Source: JAAXHH01 sp965248395 (GTDB lineage Bacteria > JAAXHH01). Taken from it: a stretch of DNA of 64,000 bases. Below are positions 26,379-35,040 of the stretch, piece after piece. The notes under the pieces are model-generated. The model saw nothing but the letters and a program-made list of their open reading frames with translations. It had not been told where the DNA came from and did no database searches. The stretch is from contig OZ252103.1 in the NCBI GenBank assembly GCA_965248395.1, positions 2,418,001 to 2,482,000 of the forward strand, read 5' to 3'. Made by a program: the position numbers and the translations under genes. How positions within the stretch are numbered: position 1 is the first letter of the stretch; each line of letters opens with the position of its first letter.

Positions 26379-27296
26379 TTGAAAAGCATTCGAAAGGCCA
26401 TCATTCCCCTCGCGGGACACGGGGTTCGCATGATGCCGGCAACTCGCGCGGTGCGCAAAGCGCTGTTTCCCATCGTTGACTCCAGGGGGCTGGTACGGCC
26501 CGTGTTGCAACTGATCGTCGAGGAAGCGGTCAACGCGGGCATCGAAGAAATCTGCCTGGTGACCGCACCGGAAGACGAGGAACTGTTTCGCGATTACTTC
26601 TCGCCTACGCCCGGCCACCTGAGATCGGCGATCGGCGACCGGCAGGACCTGCTTGAGGCAGCCCGGTTTCCGGGTGAACTGTCAGACAGGCTGTCCTATG
26701 TCTCCCAGAACCCGCCCCGCGGCCTCGGCGACGCCGTTCTGTGCGCGAAATCATGGACCGGTGACGAACCCGCATTGATCATGCTCGGCGACCACCTGTA
26801 CCTGAGCAGGGAGGGACGATGCTGCGCGCTCCAGTTGTTGGACGCCTTCGCAGAACTGCAGGCGCCGGTTTCCGGCGTCATCCGCAAGACCGCCGAATCC
26901 CTGAAGTACTTCGGAACCATTACCGGACGTCGTGTTCACCTGTCCGATGAACTCTACGCGGTAGACACCGTGGTGGAAAAACCGGAAATCAATTACGCAA
27001 AAGAACATCTGAGCGTGGATGGATTCCCAGAGGACGTGTACCTGTGCTGGTTCGGTCTGCATGCCATGACGCCGGATCTCTTCTCCTGCCTGGAGCAGGT
27101 GGAACGGGACTGTGCCGCGGCTACAGGAGAATTGCAGCTGACCGACGCACAGGCCGCGCTGGCCGCGAAACGGTCCTACTTCGCCCTCGAAATCCAGGGG
27201 GATCACTTCGACACGGGATCGCCCGGAGGTTACGTCGATACCGTGGCGGCTTTTACCGATCCGACCCGACAATGGAAATGTTGTGAAGACCAGTAG
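26379..27296 (+). CDS. GalU-like sugar-1-phosphate nucleotidyltransferase
   Basis: A 305-residue nucleotidyltransferase of the GalU/RfbA fold. The nucleotide-binding N-terminus IIPLAGHGVRMMPATRAVRK matches GxGxRxxPxTKxxPK with the last Lys shifted, and VEEAVNAGIEEI, IMLGDHLYL (metal Asp) and VVEKP follow. The initiation codon is TTG at 26379-26381 with AGAGGAGC about 10 nt upstream; no ATG or GTG fits. It lies 35 bp behind the GHMP kinase. The context suggests use of the kinase's sugar 1-phosphate with UTP. Glucose-1-phosphate uridylyltransferase is the default alternative. Confidence 0.8.
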   Translation: MKSIRKAIIPLAGHGVRMMPATRAVRKALFPIVDSRGLVRPVLQLIVEEAVNAGIEEICLVTAPEDEELFRDYFSPTPGHLRSAIGDRQDLLEAARFPGELSDRLSYVSQNPPRGLGDAVLCAKSWTGDEPALIMLGDHLYLSREGRCCALQLLDAFAELQAPVSGVIRKTAESLKYFGTITGRRVHLSDELYAVDTVVEKPEINYAKEHLSVDGFPEDVYLCWFGLHAMTPDLFSCLEQVERDCAAATGELQLTDAQAALAAKRSYFALEIQGDHFDTGSPGGYVDTVAAFTDPTRQWKCCEDQ

Positions 27297-27372
27297 ATCT
27301 TCCCGGCAGGAAAAGATATCCTCGACCGATCTGGTGTCTTTCGTTTGATCTGTCCATTTCCTTGTTTTCCCA

Positions 27373-27401
27373 TTGACTCTCCTGATCGGGGGCTATATAG
27401 T
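27373..27401 (+). promoter_or_regulatory. Strong promoter of the RraA-family gene
   Basis: TTGACT at 27373-27378 and TATAGT at 27396-27401, with a 17-bp spacer. Transcription would start near 27408, leaving a leader of about 178 nt before ATG 27586. The leader carries an in-frame ATG at 27463. I see no riboswitch fold or terminator in it. Confidence 0.65.
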
Positions 27402-27585
27402 AGGCCGCCCGACGATTATATCGGGATGAAACCAACCGGATTGATACAGACCAGAACCCGGAATGAACTTGGAAGCACAGGACCGAATAACTGAACAGAA
27501 GAATCTGAGCAGGGGCTATCCCACGGGCAGAGCGTACACTGCCTTAGCGTACATTGCACAAATCTTAGATAAGGAACCCATCAAC

Positions 27586-28302
27586 ATGTCAGAACACGAT
27601 GCCCCATCAGCCGAAATGCTCGAATCGCTCCTTATCCCGAGTACCGCCACGCTGACGTCCGTTCTCACGCAATACGGTTTGTGGAATACTTTTATGCAAG
27701 ACGTCACTCCGCTCGATCCAGGCGTGCGTATGGCGGGCCCCGCCTTTACCATGAGGTACATACCCGGCCGGGAAGATCTTACCCATGTGCCTGTCGATAA
27801 TCTGACTGACGTACAGCGTATCGGCATCGAACGCATCTCAAAAGGCGAGGTGCTCGTGATCGATGCCCGCGGCGACACCCGCGCCGGAATCATGGGGGAT
27901 ATCCTCGCCACTAGGATTCAGCAACGCGGCGCCGTGGGTGTTGTGAGCGACGGTGCATTCCGCGACACCCCGGCCATCGTGGACACGGGAATGGCCGCTT
28001 TCGCGCGGAGCATGAATGCGCACAACAGCAAGAGTGCACACTATCCGAGTGATATTCAGCGACCCGTAGCCTGCGGTGGCGTAGCCGTATTCCCCGGCGA
28101 TATCATCGTGGGAGACGCCGAGGGCGTAGTGGTGATTCCTCGCCACCTGGCCGAAGAGGTTGCAGAAAAGGCCGTGGTGCAGGAGGATCGCGAAGCATTC
28201 ATTCTGCACAAGATCCAGCAGGGTCACAGCATTATCGGCGTGTATCCGCCCGACGAAAACACCCTCGCCGAATACGAAGCATGGAAGGCGAAGAAGTCCT
28301 GA
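27586..28302 (+). CDS. RraA family protein (HMG aldolase/RNase E regulator fold)
   Basis: A 238-residue RraA-like protein. The core motif is GDILATRIQQRGAVGVVSDG and then FRDTPAI, with the metal-binding Asp of the aldolase subfamily. The C-terminal helical tail (LAEEVAEKAVVQEDREAFI) and YPPDENTLAEY are typical of the HMG/CHA aldolase-type homologues. The role could be a class II 4-hydroxy-4-methyl-2-oxoglutarate aldolase or a demethylmenaquinone-type relative. ATG 27586 has AAGGA about 11 nt upstream. The frame is open to ATG 27463, and the 41 extra residues match nothing I know. It ends 4 bp from the convergent MFS gene. Confidence 0.82.
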   Translation: MSEHDAPSAEMLESLLIPSTATLTSVLTQYGLWNTFMQDVTPLDPGVRMAGPAFTMRYIPGREDLTHVPVDNLTDVQRIGIERISKGEVLVIDARGDTRAGIMGDILATRIQQRGAVGVVSDGAFRDTPAIVDTGMAAFARSMNAHNSKSAHYPSDIQRPVACGGVAVFPGDIIVGDAEGVVVIPRHLAEEVAEKAVVQEDREAFILHKIQQGHSIIGVYPPDENTLAEYEAWKAKKS

Positions 28303-28306
28303 TCGT

Positions 28307-30628
28307 TCACTCGATACCCATATCCGCAATACGTTGAAACGCCACTACCGCCAGGAGCCTCTCCTCGGCGTGCAGTGGCCTTTTCTCCCCTTCGCTTTCC
28401 AGTTCCGCCAGGACCCTGTACGCCAGATCTATATCGTCCAATCCTGATGCAACACCACCTGGGGCAACAGTGTCAACGGGATCCGCATCCAGCGTATCCG
28501 GATGCGCTTCCCGGACGATGACCCGGGAGACCTCGAGCAGGTGTGTCAACATCTGGTTTGTATGTTGACGCTCGAAGGCGTTCAGAGCACGGTCGATGGC
28601 TGCGGTATACTCGTCCCTTGATTCCTTGCTTATACCCGCCCAACCTCCGAGTTGCCGGCGGATGGAACGGAATACCCGGGCCGTCGACCGGTCCTGGTCC
28701 ATCTCGCTGGCCTGAAGCAGCCGGTACAACAAATCCGTGGCGTCCAGGAGATGGCCTGCCGACATCACCAGCACGCGCCGCTCCAGGCTGGTCTCGCTGG
28801 TCCGGATGAGATCCTGGAGGCGCGGCAGTATACTGGTATTGCCCATCTTCGCCAGCACTTCTATGGCCGACTGAACGATCGCCGGGTCATGCTCATGAAC
28901 GAGCAGCGCTTCAAGGGCCGTTTCTGTGCGGCTGTCTCCGATACGGTCGAGGGCGATAATAGCGCTTCTCCGTATTCCAGGCCTTTCATCGTTCAGCAAT
29001 GTAACCAGGATATTGAGGCTGAACGACGACGGTACCGCGCCCAGGGCCTCCACAGCCTCTTCGGCGATGTCCGACGTAGGGCTTCCCACGCATTCGAGGA
29101 GCGGGTTGACGGCCTCTTCGTCGCCGATCCTGCTCAGGGACTGCACCGCCTCCCGACGCACGTCTCGATCGCTGTCATTGAGCAATGCGATCAGTTCGTC
29201 GACAGCCAGGTGGCTACCCGTTTGACCCAGTTCGCGGGCGGCCCGCGCCCGGACAGTAGGATTACCGGATTTACCCATGCGCACCAGGTGCCATAGGGTC
29301 GCGATGGGATTCCCCTTGCGTACGTGGTTGATCACGTCGCGTGGAGAAACCCGCGAATCGGTGACCACGCGGGCCAGCACGCCCATGTAGGAAATCCGCA
29401 ACACCCCGTTAAGCAGAAAAAGGTACTGCAGGCCGGCTATGGTGTGTCCGAAAAGAGAAATGGCTGGAATGGCCGTGCACAGATCGGCGGCTATTCCGCC
29501 CAGAACGGCGCCGCAGGCCGCGCCTGCCCGCGATACCGCGGCGTAGCATCCCAGGAACGCGGAGCGGTTGACTCCCGGAGCAGTGTTAACCATGAGATTG
29601 AACCGGGCGGTGCCCCAGCCCGCACTCATGCTGCCTCCCCAGATCTGAACCAGCGGCACCATGATCCAGTAGTTGTCCAGGGTAACGAATCCCCATCCCA
29701 GAGGGAAAAGGGCGAGCCCCGCGGCGGTAAGGGACATGACCGGCTTGTAACCGTACTTGTCCGCCAGGTATCCCCAGAAGGGATTCATTATGATCGTGGC
29801 AATGGTCTGCATGGCCGAGAAAACCGCGATCTGCGCATAGGAAATCTCAAGCGTCCGCAACATGTATACGGTGAAGAAGGGCGCGGCGATCTGCGCGATG
29901 AGCAGCCGGCCCGAAACAACGAACATAAGCCTGCGAAACGGTCCATGACCAAACGGGAGCCGTAGAAGCTGGTTCGATGGGATGGCCTTTCCCTGGCTTT
30001 TAGGAGGTTCGGGAATGCGTGACCACGCCCAGACAGCACAACCGGAAAAGGCGACGGCCACGATAAAGATTATGCTGAACCCTTCCTGTGAATCCCCGGA
30101 CGGATACGAACTCAGAAAGAGACCCGCACCGACTGACGTGATCAGTCCGGCGGCGGCCGTGAGGCTGCGTTGACGCGCGACGAAGCGTCCGCGTAGTCCG
30201 TCGGGAACCAGGTCCGTCAACCAGGACTGGCGCGCCGGTGAAACCATGGCCATGGCCGCCTTGGAGAGGGCGATACAGCCCATTAACGCCAACAGCTGAA
30301 ATGCATCCAGAAAGAGAAAGGGGATGAAGGCCACCGGAAGCCAGAGGGATGCGCTGATGCCGTTGCCGAACAGGCAAAGCGTTTTGCGCCGCGGCAGACG
30401 TTCGATGAGCAGCGGTGAAAACGCCTGGAGCAGTTGGCCGATGGATATGGACGCGGAGATGAAACCGATCATGGCGCTGGACGCGCCCAGGTGCAACGCG
30501 TATCCCGTGGTGTAAACACCCGTGGTAATGGCTGAATGGACCGATTCCAGCATGCCGTTTACGTTCCACAGGCGCATACCGCGTGCCGTCTGCAACCGTG
30601 TCAGTTCTTTTTCTTGTTGCACAATCAT
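28307..30628 (-). CDS. MFS transporter fused to C-terminal HEAT-repeat domain
   Basis: A 773-residue protein. Residues 20-440 form about 12 hydrophobic segments of a major facilitator, with the loop signature LVPDGLRGRFVARQR between TM4 and TM5 and NPFWGYLADKYGYKPVM at the second-half TM2-3 loop. From about 450 to 620 there are HEAT/PBS-lyase-like repeats (NPTVRARAARELGQTGS, DRDVRREAVQSLSRIGDEEA, RPGIRRSAIIALDRIGDSR, DPAIVQSAIEVLAKMG). The last 130 residues are helical and unassigned. ATG 30628 has AGGGA 5-6 nt upstream. It follows the symporter after 66 bp. The fusion is unusual. The substrate and the partner of the HEAT part are unknown. Confidence 0.85.
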   Translation of the reverse strand: MIVQQEKELTRLQTARGMRLWNVNGMLESVHSAITTGVYTTGYALHLGASSAMIGFISASISIGQLLQAFSPLLIERLPRRKTLCLFGNGISASLWLPVAFIPFLFLDAFQLLALMGCIALSKAAMAMVSPARQSWLTDLVPDGLRGRFVARQRSLTAAAGLITSVGAGLFLSSYPSGDSQEGFSIIFIVAVAFSGCAVWAWSRIPEPPKSQGKAIPSNQLLRLPFGHGPFRRLMFVVSGRLLIAQIAAPFFTVYMLRTLEISYAQIAVFSAMQTIATIIMNPFWGYLADKYGYKPVMSLTAAGLALFPLGWGFVTLDNYWIMVPLVQIWGGSMSAGWGTARFNLMVNTAPGVNRSAFLGCYAAVSRAGAACGAVLGGIAADLCTAIPAISLFGHTIAGLQYLFLLNGVLRISYMGVLARVVTDSRVSPRDVINHVRKGNPIATLWHLVRMGKSGNPTVRARAARELGQTGSHLAVDELIALLNDSDRDVRREAVQSLSRIGDEEAVNPLLECVGSPTSDIAEEAVEALGAVPSSFSLNILVTLLNDERPGIRRSAIIALDRIGDSRTETALEALLVHEHDPAIVQSAIEVLAKMGNTSILPRLQDLIRTSETSLERRVLVMSAGHLLDATDLLYRLLQASEMDQDRSTARVFRSIRRQLGGWAGISKESRDEYTAAIDRALNAFERQHTNQMLTHLLEVSRVIVREAHPDTLDADPVDTVAPGGVASGLDDIDLAYRVLAELESEGEKRPLHAEERLLAVVAFQRIADMGIE

Positions 30629-30694
30629 GTTTTCCCTGGATAACGGACGCCCGCACCTGTTTACCTGACACGGATTTGTCCGCCTGTATACCTG

Positions 30695-32212
30695 TTAAGG
30701 ACTCCTGGAGGCGTTCCCGTTCCTGGCCAGTATCCAGCTGACCAACGTGCCGATACCCAGGTTTACTGCCAGGGCTACCGGACTGATCCACATGAAACTG
30801 ACCGGGTCGTTCCCATCGGGCAGCATGCCGAATAAAGGGCCGGAAAACGCGATGAACGAGGCGGTCAGGATGCCGCAAACCGCACCCGCGACGACACCGG
30901 CCGGCCGGGCAAAAGGTACGAATAGCGCAAAAAAGAACAAAGCAAATATGGGTGTCGTCAACAGGTTCGAAGTCTTGTTGGTCACTGCCGTGATGTTGCC
31001 CGGCACCAATTCCATCAGTGAACTCGCCCCAACGACGACGGCTCCGATGATGAACGCGAGGATCTTCGCCGTTCTCGTCAGCTGTTTCTCGGCAACGGGC
31101 GTCTTCCGAAACCGATCGATGAAATCGGTCGAAACCACCGCCGTGATCGCGTTTACCCCCGAATCCAGGCTCGACATGGCGGCCGCGAACATGGCGGCCA
31201 CCACGAACCCGGATACGCCGGGCGGAAGGTAGTAAGCGATGTAGTGGGGGAATACATGGTCCGCTTGTCCGTTCCGATCGGCGCTGTCGGGCAGCAGGTC
31301 GGGCTGGGCCTGGAAGAAACCGAGTAGCGCAAAACCCGCGAACCACAGAGTGACTCCGATACAAAGCCCCACCAACTGCTGGGTCAGGTAGGATCGCCGG
31401 GCGGCACGGGCGTCGGTCGTCGCCATGAATCGCTGTACCACGGTCTGGTCTCCCCCGGCCGTGGCGATGGCCCAGGTCATCGAGGCTAACATGGAACCGA
31501 TCACGGTCAAACGTACGGACGGATCCAGGCTGAAAACCGGCTGTTCGTCCCAGTGGGGCTGCCAGACGGTCGGCATCCATCCAAAGCCCTTGAAATGCAT
31601 GGTTACCGTGACAATGACCAGAATTGCGCCCCCAAACATGAGCAGGGTTTGCAGCGTATCGGTGATCACGACTGCCCGCAGGCCCCCCATTGAAGTGTAG
31701 ATCACCGCGACGAGGCCGGTAACCAGAGTAATGACGGGGATCCAGTTATCGCCCACGCCCAGCATGACGGTCATGGCCTTGGCGGACAGGTAGATCAGGA
31801 GGGCCATCCATACCAGTCTTAAAAGGATGAACATCACCGCGCCCATCAGCCGGATTTCCACGCCCAGCTTGGCCTCGAGGAGCTCATAGGCGCTCGTCAC
31901 ACGCGTACGCATGTAGACCGGAATCAGTCCGTAGCCCACAACCAGGTATATGAGCGGTATCGTGAGGTAATTGAGTATCCACACCGGCCCCTTGCCTATG
32001 GCCTCGCCGGGAATGGACAGGTAGGAGATGGTACTCAGCAGCGTGGCGAACAGCGAAAAGCCGATCAAGGTCGGCGGCATGCGTCCACCGCCGGTGAAGT
32101 ATTCGCTGACGGTGCTTTGCCTGCGGCTGTAGTAGTAGCCCAGCGCTATGGTCGCAAGGGCATATCCGAAGATGATGGTCCAGTCTACGGCAGTCAGTCC
32201 GCCGGGGGTCAT
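30695..32212 (-). CDS. Sodium/solute symporter (SSS family)
   Basis: A 505-residue SSS-family transporter with about 13 hydrophobic segments. It starts WTIIFGYALATIALGYYYSRR and has the SGLT signatures STISYLSIPGEAIGKG (TM2), TSMGGLRAVVITDTLQTLLM and AAMSSLDSGVNAITAVVSTD (Na+ site residues). ATG 32212 overlaps the ATPase gene's stop by ATGA, so they are translationally coupled. SSS substrates range from sugars to carboxylates and amino acids and cannot be told here. A long open frame in the same strand at 30000-31580 is a shadow. Confidence 0.9.
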   Translation of the reverse strand: MTPGGLTAVDWTIIFGYALATIALGYYYSRRQSTVSEYFTGGGRMPPTLIGFSLFATLLSTISYLSIPGEAIGKGPVWILNYLTIPLIYLVVGYGLIPVYMRTRVTSAYELLEAKLGVEIRLMGAVMFILLRLVWMALLIYLSAKAMTVMLGVGDNWIPVITLVTGLVAVIYTSMGGLRAVVITDTLQTLLMFGGAILVIVTVTMHFKGFGWMPTVWQPHWDEQPVFSLDPSVRLTVIGSMLASMTWAIATAGGDQTVVQRFMATTDARAARRSYLTQQLVGLCIGVTLWFAGFALLGFFQAQPDLLPDSADRNGQADHVFPHYIAYYLPPGVSGFVVAAMFAAAMSSLDSGVNAITAVVSTDFIDRFRKTPVAEKQLTRTAKILAFIIGAVVVGASSLMELVPGNITAVTNKTSNLLTTPIFALFFFALFVPFARPAGVVAGAVCGILTASFIAFSGPLFGMLPDGNDPVSFMWISPVALAVNLGIGTLVSWILARNGNASRSP

Positions 32213-33351
32213 GGCGACTCGCTTCTATCCAGCAGCAGATTCAAGGTATGTGAAAGGCCCAGGGAAACCACACTGCCCTGTTCCCTGGGTTTACGGGTTC
32301 GGCTGACCAACACCGCATGGTCAGCGCCGACCATCCTGGCCGTACTGGCCAGACCGCCGATCATTTCAACCGAGGGTGAACTGCTTATGGTCGTATTGAT
32401 CGCCCAGCGCTTCCCGCGTAAATCGAGCAGCAAGTCCAGGGTATAGTGGTCGCTGGTGCTGAAATGACAGGCTTCCACACGCTCTCCCCCGGCTTCGATC
32501 CGGTTGACAATCTGTTCGATAATCCAACCTTCCCAACTGGCTCCGACCCATGGCTTCGAGAAAAGATCATCTCCGCCGTCTAAACCAGCCAGGGCGTGAA
32601 GCAATCCGCTGTCGCGCCAATACAGCTTTGGGCTCTTCACCAGCCTTTTCCGAAGTTCGAGACGAGCGGCGGGCAGAAAACGGATCAGACCTGCCCGTTC
32701 GAGATAGTCCACGTAGCTGTTCACCGTGTGGTAACTCACGCCCAGGCTCTTCGCGATGCGCGAAGCATTGTAAATCGTGCCATGCAGGGATGCCAGCATC
32801 TTGAAAAGGCGCTGGGTGGTCCTCGGTGGGACGGCCAGTCCCGCGTTGGGCAGATCACGCTGCATCATTCGGTCGAGATATCGCTGCTGTCCTATGGGAA
32901 AAGGATCTTCGTTGTTCCAGTATTCTGGATGCCCGCCTTGACGCCAGTGCCTGTCGTGCTGGCTTGTTTCCAATTCGTGGACGAGTAGCGGCGACAGCGG
33001 CCAGACCGCAGCTTGGCCGCCCAGGACATCGATCATCGAGGATCTGAACGATTCCGTGATCAGAAACCGTCCGTTGCCTCTTTGATGCTCGTCGAGCACC
33101 GCGCGAAATCGCAGGAAAAGTTCCGGCCGCTGATGCATTTCGTCCAGCACCACGACCCGGCCGCTCTCCATGCAGTCCTCCCACAGGAAGTCGAGCCGTT
33201 CGGCATCTTCGTCGCGTTCCAGGTTGAAACAAAGATCGGAGAAAGTACGGGCTGTGGTGGATTTTCCAGCGCCGCGGGGTCCAACGACTACCACGACAGG
33301 GTGGGAACGAAGCAGGGTTTCAATGTGACTTCGGACCAGGCGTGAGATCAT
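32209..33351 (-). CDS. AAA-14/DUF4143-type ATPase
   Basis: A 380-residue protein of the archaeal-ATPase-like AAA_14 + DUF4143 family. Walker A is VGPRGAGKSTTARTF, Walker B VVVLDEMHQRPELF, and SYHTVNSYVDYLERAGLIRFLPA is the winged-helix-like bridge. The DUF4143 C-terminus (KSPKLYWRDSGLLHALAG, WEGWIIEQIVNRI, LDLLLDLRGKRWAI) carries a degenerate nuclease-like core. The function of such proteins is not established. Its stop overlaps the ATG of the symporter gene. It appears to be read from a promoter that leaves no leader. Confidence 0.88.
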   Translation of the reverse strand: MISRLVRSHIETLLRSHPVVVVVGPRGAGKSTTARTFSDLCFNLERDEDAERLDFLWEDCMESGRVVVLDEMHQRPELFLRFRAVLDEHQRGNGRFLITESFRSSMIDVLGGQAAVWPLSPLLVHELETSQHDRHWRQGGHPEYWNNEDPFPIGQQRYLDRMMQRDLPNAGLAVPPRTTQRLFKMLASLHGTIYNASRIAKSLGVSYHTVNSYVDYLERAGLIRFLPAARLELRKRLVKSPKLYWRDSGLLHALAGLDGGDDLFSKPWVGASWEGWIIEQIVNRIEAGGERVEACHFSTSDHYTLDLLLDLRGKRWAINTTISSSPSVEMIGGLASTARMVGADHAVLVSRTRKPREQGSVVSLGLSHTLNLLLDRSESP

Positions 33352-33359
33352 GGATAAGA

Positions 33360-33387
33360 AATATAGATCAGAATCTCTATATTACAA
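33360..33387 (-). promoter_or_regulatory. Promoter with inverted repeat in front of the AAA-14 gene (leaderless)
   Basis: On the minus strand, TTGTAA (33382-33387) and TATATT (33360-33365) are separated by 16 bp. The -10 ends only 8 nt before the ATG at 33351, so the mRNA would start at or within a few nt of the ATG. The same bases form the inverted repeat AATATAGA-8 nt-TCTATATT (33360-33367 and 33376-33383), a possible repressor site. Confidence 0.55.
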
Positions 33388-33528
33388 GGACGATGGGTAC
33401 TGCCGGATGACTTCGCTGTGCTGGACGGGCCTGGGAACGCCATACGACCGCGAACAACAGGTCGAATCGAAATCTGCAAGAGACCGTTGAAGGTGGCCAG
33501 AAGCAGGATGGCCGATGCTCACGATGCG

Positions 33529-34944
33529 CTAGGGCACTGCGGCAACTCGCAGGAAATCCGTGTGGCCGGGACCCGCCGCCGGCGATCCGCCAACGATGAC
33601 GATACGATCGCCTGGTCCAAGGCCCCCTGCTCCGCGGGCCGCGTCGAGGGAAGTTTGTATCATCCCGTCCGTAGTATCGAACTCATCGCACAGAACGGGT
33701 TTGACGCCCCAGACCAGGGCGAGCCCCCGGACGGTTGTTTCCTCCGGACTGACCGCGATGATAGGAACGCTGATGCGGTGTCTAGCAGCTACGCGGGCGG
33801 TGTGTCCCGATCGAGTGCAGCAGACTATGGCCTTCGCGCCGGCTTCCAGCGCCAGTACGCAGGATGCATGGCTGATCGCCCCGGAAACACCGGGTAATCC
33901 ACCTGGCTCATCGATACCGTAAGGAGTTCGCTGGAACAACCTTCGCTCCGCGCGCTCCGCGATGGCGGCCAGCGCGCGCACGGCTTCCACTGGATAGGCG
34001 CCGGTGGCGCTTTCTTCCGAAAGCATTACGGCGTCCGAACCGTCGAGCACGGCATTGGCCACGTCGGCGGCCTCGGCACGGGTTGGCCTGGGACTTTCGA
34101 CCATGGATCGCAGCATCTGCGTGGCAGTGACCACCGGTCGCGCGGCGCACAGCGACTTGGTTATGATATCCTTTTGCACCAGCGGGACATCCTGGTATGG
34201 AATCTCCACACCCAGGTCTCCCCGCGCGACCATAAGTGCATCGACAACCGGCAGGATATCGTCGAGGGCATCCACGGCCTCCGGCTTTTCGATCTTCGCC
34301 ATCAAGGGCAGGTTCGATCCGCGGCTGTCCAGCAATCTTCGGGCACCCATCACGTCGTCCCGGTTCCGGACGAAAGAAAGGGCGGCCATGTCCACGCCCA
34401 TGTCGAGTCCTTCCAGTAACAGGCCCCGGTCTTTTTCGGTGAAGGCGGCGATTCCAGTTGCCCCGCGCGGTACCGTGATGCCCTTGTGATCAGACAACGA
34501 TCCGCCCAGGACCACCTTGCATCGTATATCGGGCGGTTCCACCGCCTCGATGCTCAACTCGATCAGGCCGTCGGCCAGCAGCAGGCGCTGCCCCGGGTGT
34601 ACCTCGCCCGCCAGGTGGGCGTAGTTCACCGATACCCTGGTATGGTCTCCGGGCACCGATTCCGTGGTCAGGGTGAATCGTTCGCCGACTCCCAGGCGAA
34701 CGGGACCGTTTTCGAACGTTCCTATGCGGATTTTGGGACCTGGCAGATCCTGGAGCACGGCGACGGGTTTACCCAGTTCTACCGCGGCGGTTCTAATGAG
34801 GTGGAGGCAGCGCCGGTGTTCATCCGGAGAACCATGGGAGAAATTGAGGCGGAACACGTCGACGCCGGCCTCGAGTACCCGGTGGATCATCTCCGGCGAG
34901 CTGATCGAGGGGCCCACGGTGCAAACGATTTTGGTACGTCGCAT
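33529..34944 (-). CDS. pyk: Pyruvate kinase
   Basis: A 471-residue pyruvate kinase (PEP + ADP to pyruvate + ATP). KIVCTVGPSISSPEMI is the N-terminus, FRLNFSHG and KIEKPEAVDALDDIL (catalytic Lys in MAKIEKPEA) follow, with RGDLGVEIP and TATQMLRSMVESPRPTRAE further on. The C-terminal allosteric-type domain is complete. ATG 34944. The 177-bp gap to the AAA-14 gene contains that gene's promoter and nothing else recognisable. No EI-like C-terminal fusion is present. Confidence 0.95.
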   Translation of the reverse strand: MRRTKIVCTVGPSISSPEMIHRVLEAGVDVFRLNFSHGSPDEHRRCLHLIRTAAVELGKPVAVLQDLPGPKIRIGTFENGPVRLGVGERFTLTTESVPGDHTRVSVNYAHLAGEVHPGQRLLLADGLIELSIEAVEPPDIRCKVVLGGSLSDHKGITVPRGATGIAAFTEKDRGLLLEGLDMGVDMAALSFVRNRDDVMGARRLLDSRGSNLPLMAKIEKPEAVDALDDILPVVDALMVARGDLGVEIPYQDVPLVQKDIITKSLCAARPVVTATQMLRSMVESPRPTRAEAADVANAVLDGSDAVMLSEESATGAYPVEAVRALAAIAERAERRLFQRTPYGIDEPGGLPGVSGAISHASCVLALEAGAKAIVCCTRSGHTARVAARHRISVPIIAVSPEETTVRGLALVWGVKPVLCDEFDTTDGMIQTSLDAARGAGGLGPGDRIVIVGGSPAAGPGHTDFLRVAAVP

Positions 34945-35040
34945 CGGCTGGTCTTTTCTTGGGGGTCTTCGCGGGTACGGGTTCGGAAAAGATTAAGTGC
35001 GGCGGCGCGGCCTGGCCTTACTGTTTCGCGGTTCCGGGGG

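Noticed and set aside
27297..27330. Possible terminator hairpin after the nucleotidyltransferase gene
   Set aside because: The arms are interrupted and no T-run follows, so I cannot support it.
30000..31580. 526-codon open frame on the minus strand across the end of the symporter and MFS genes
   Set aside because: It lies in a different frame from two convincing membrane proteins and is rich in His, Arg and Gly, which is the composition of a shadow frame in GC-rich DNA.
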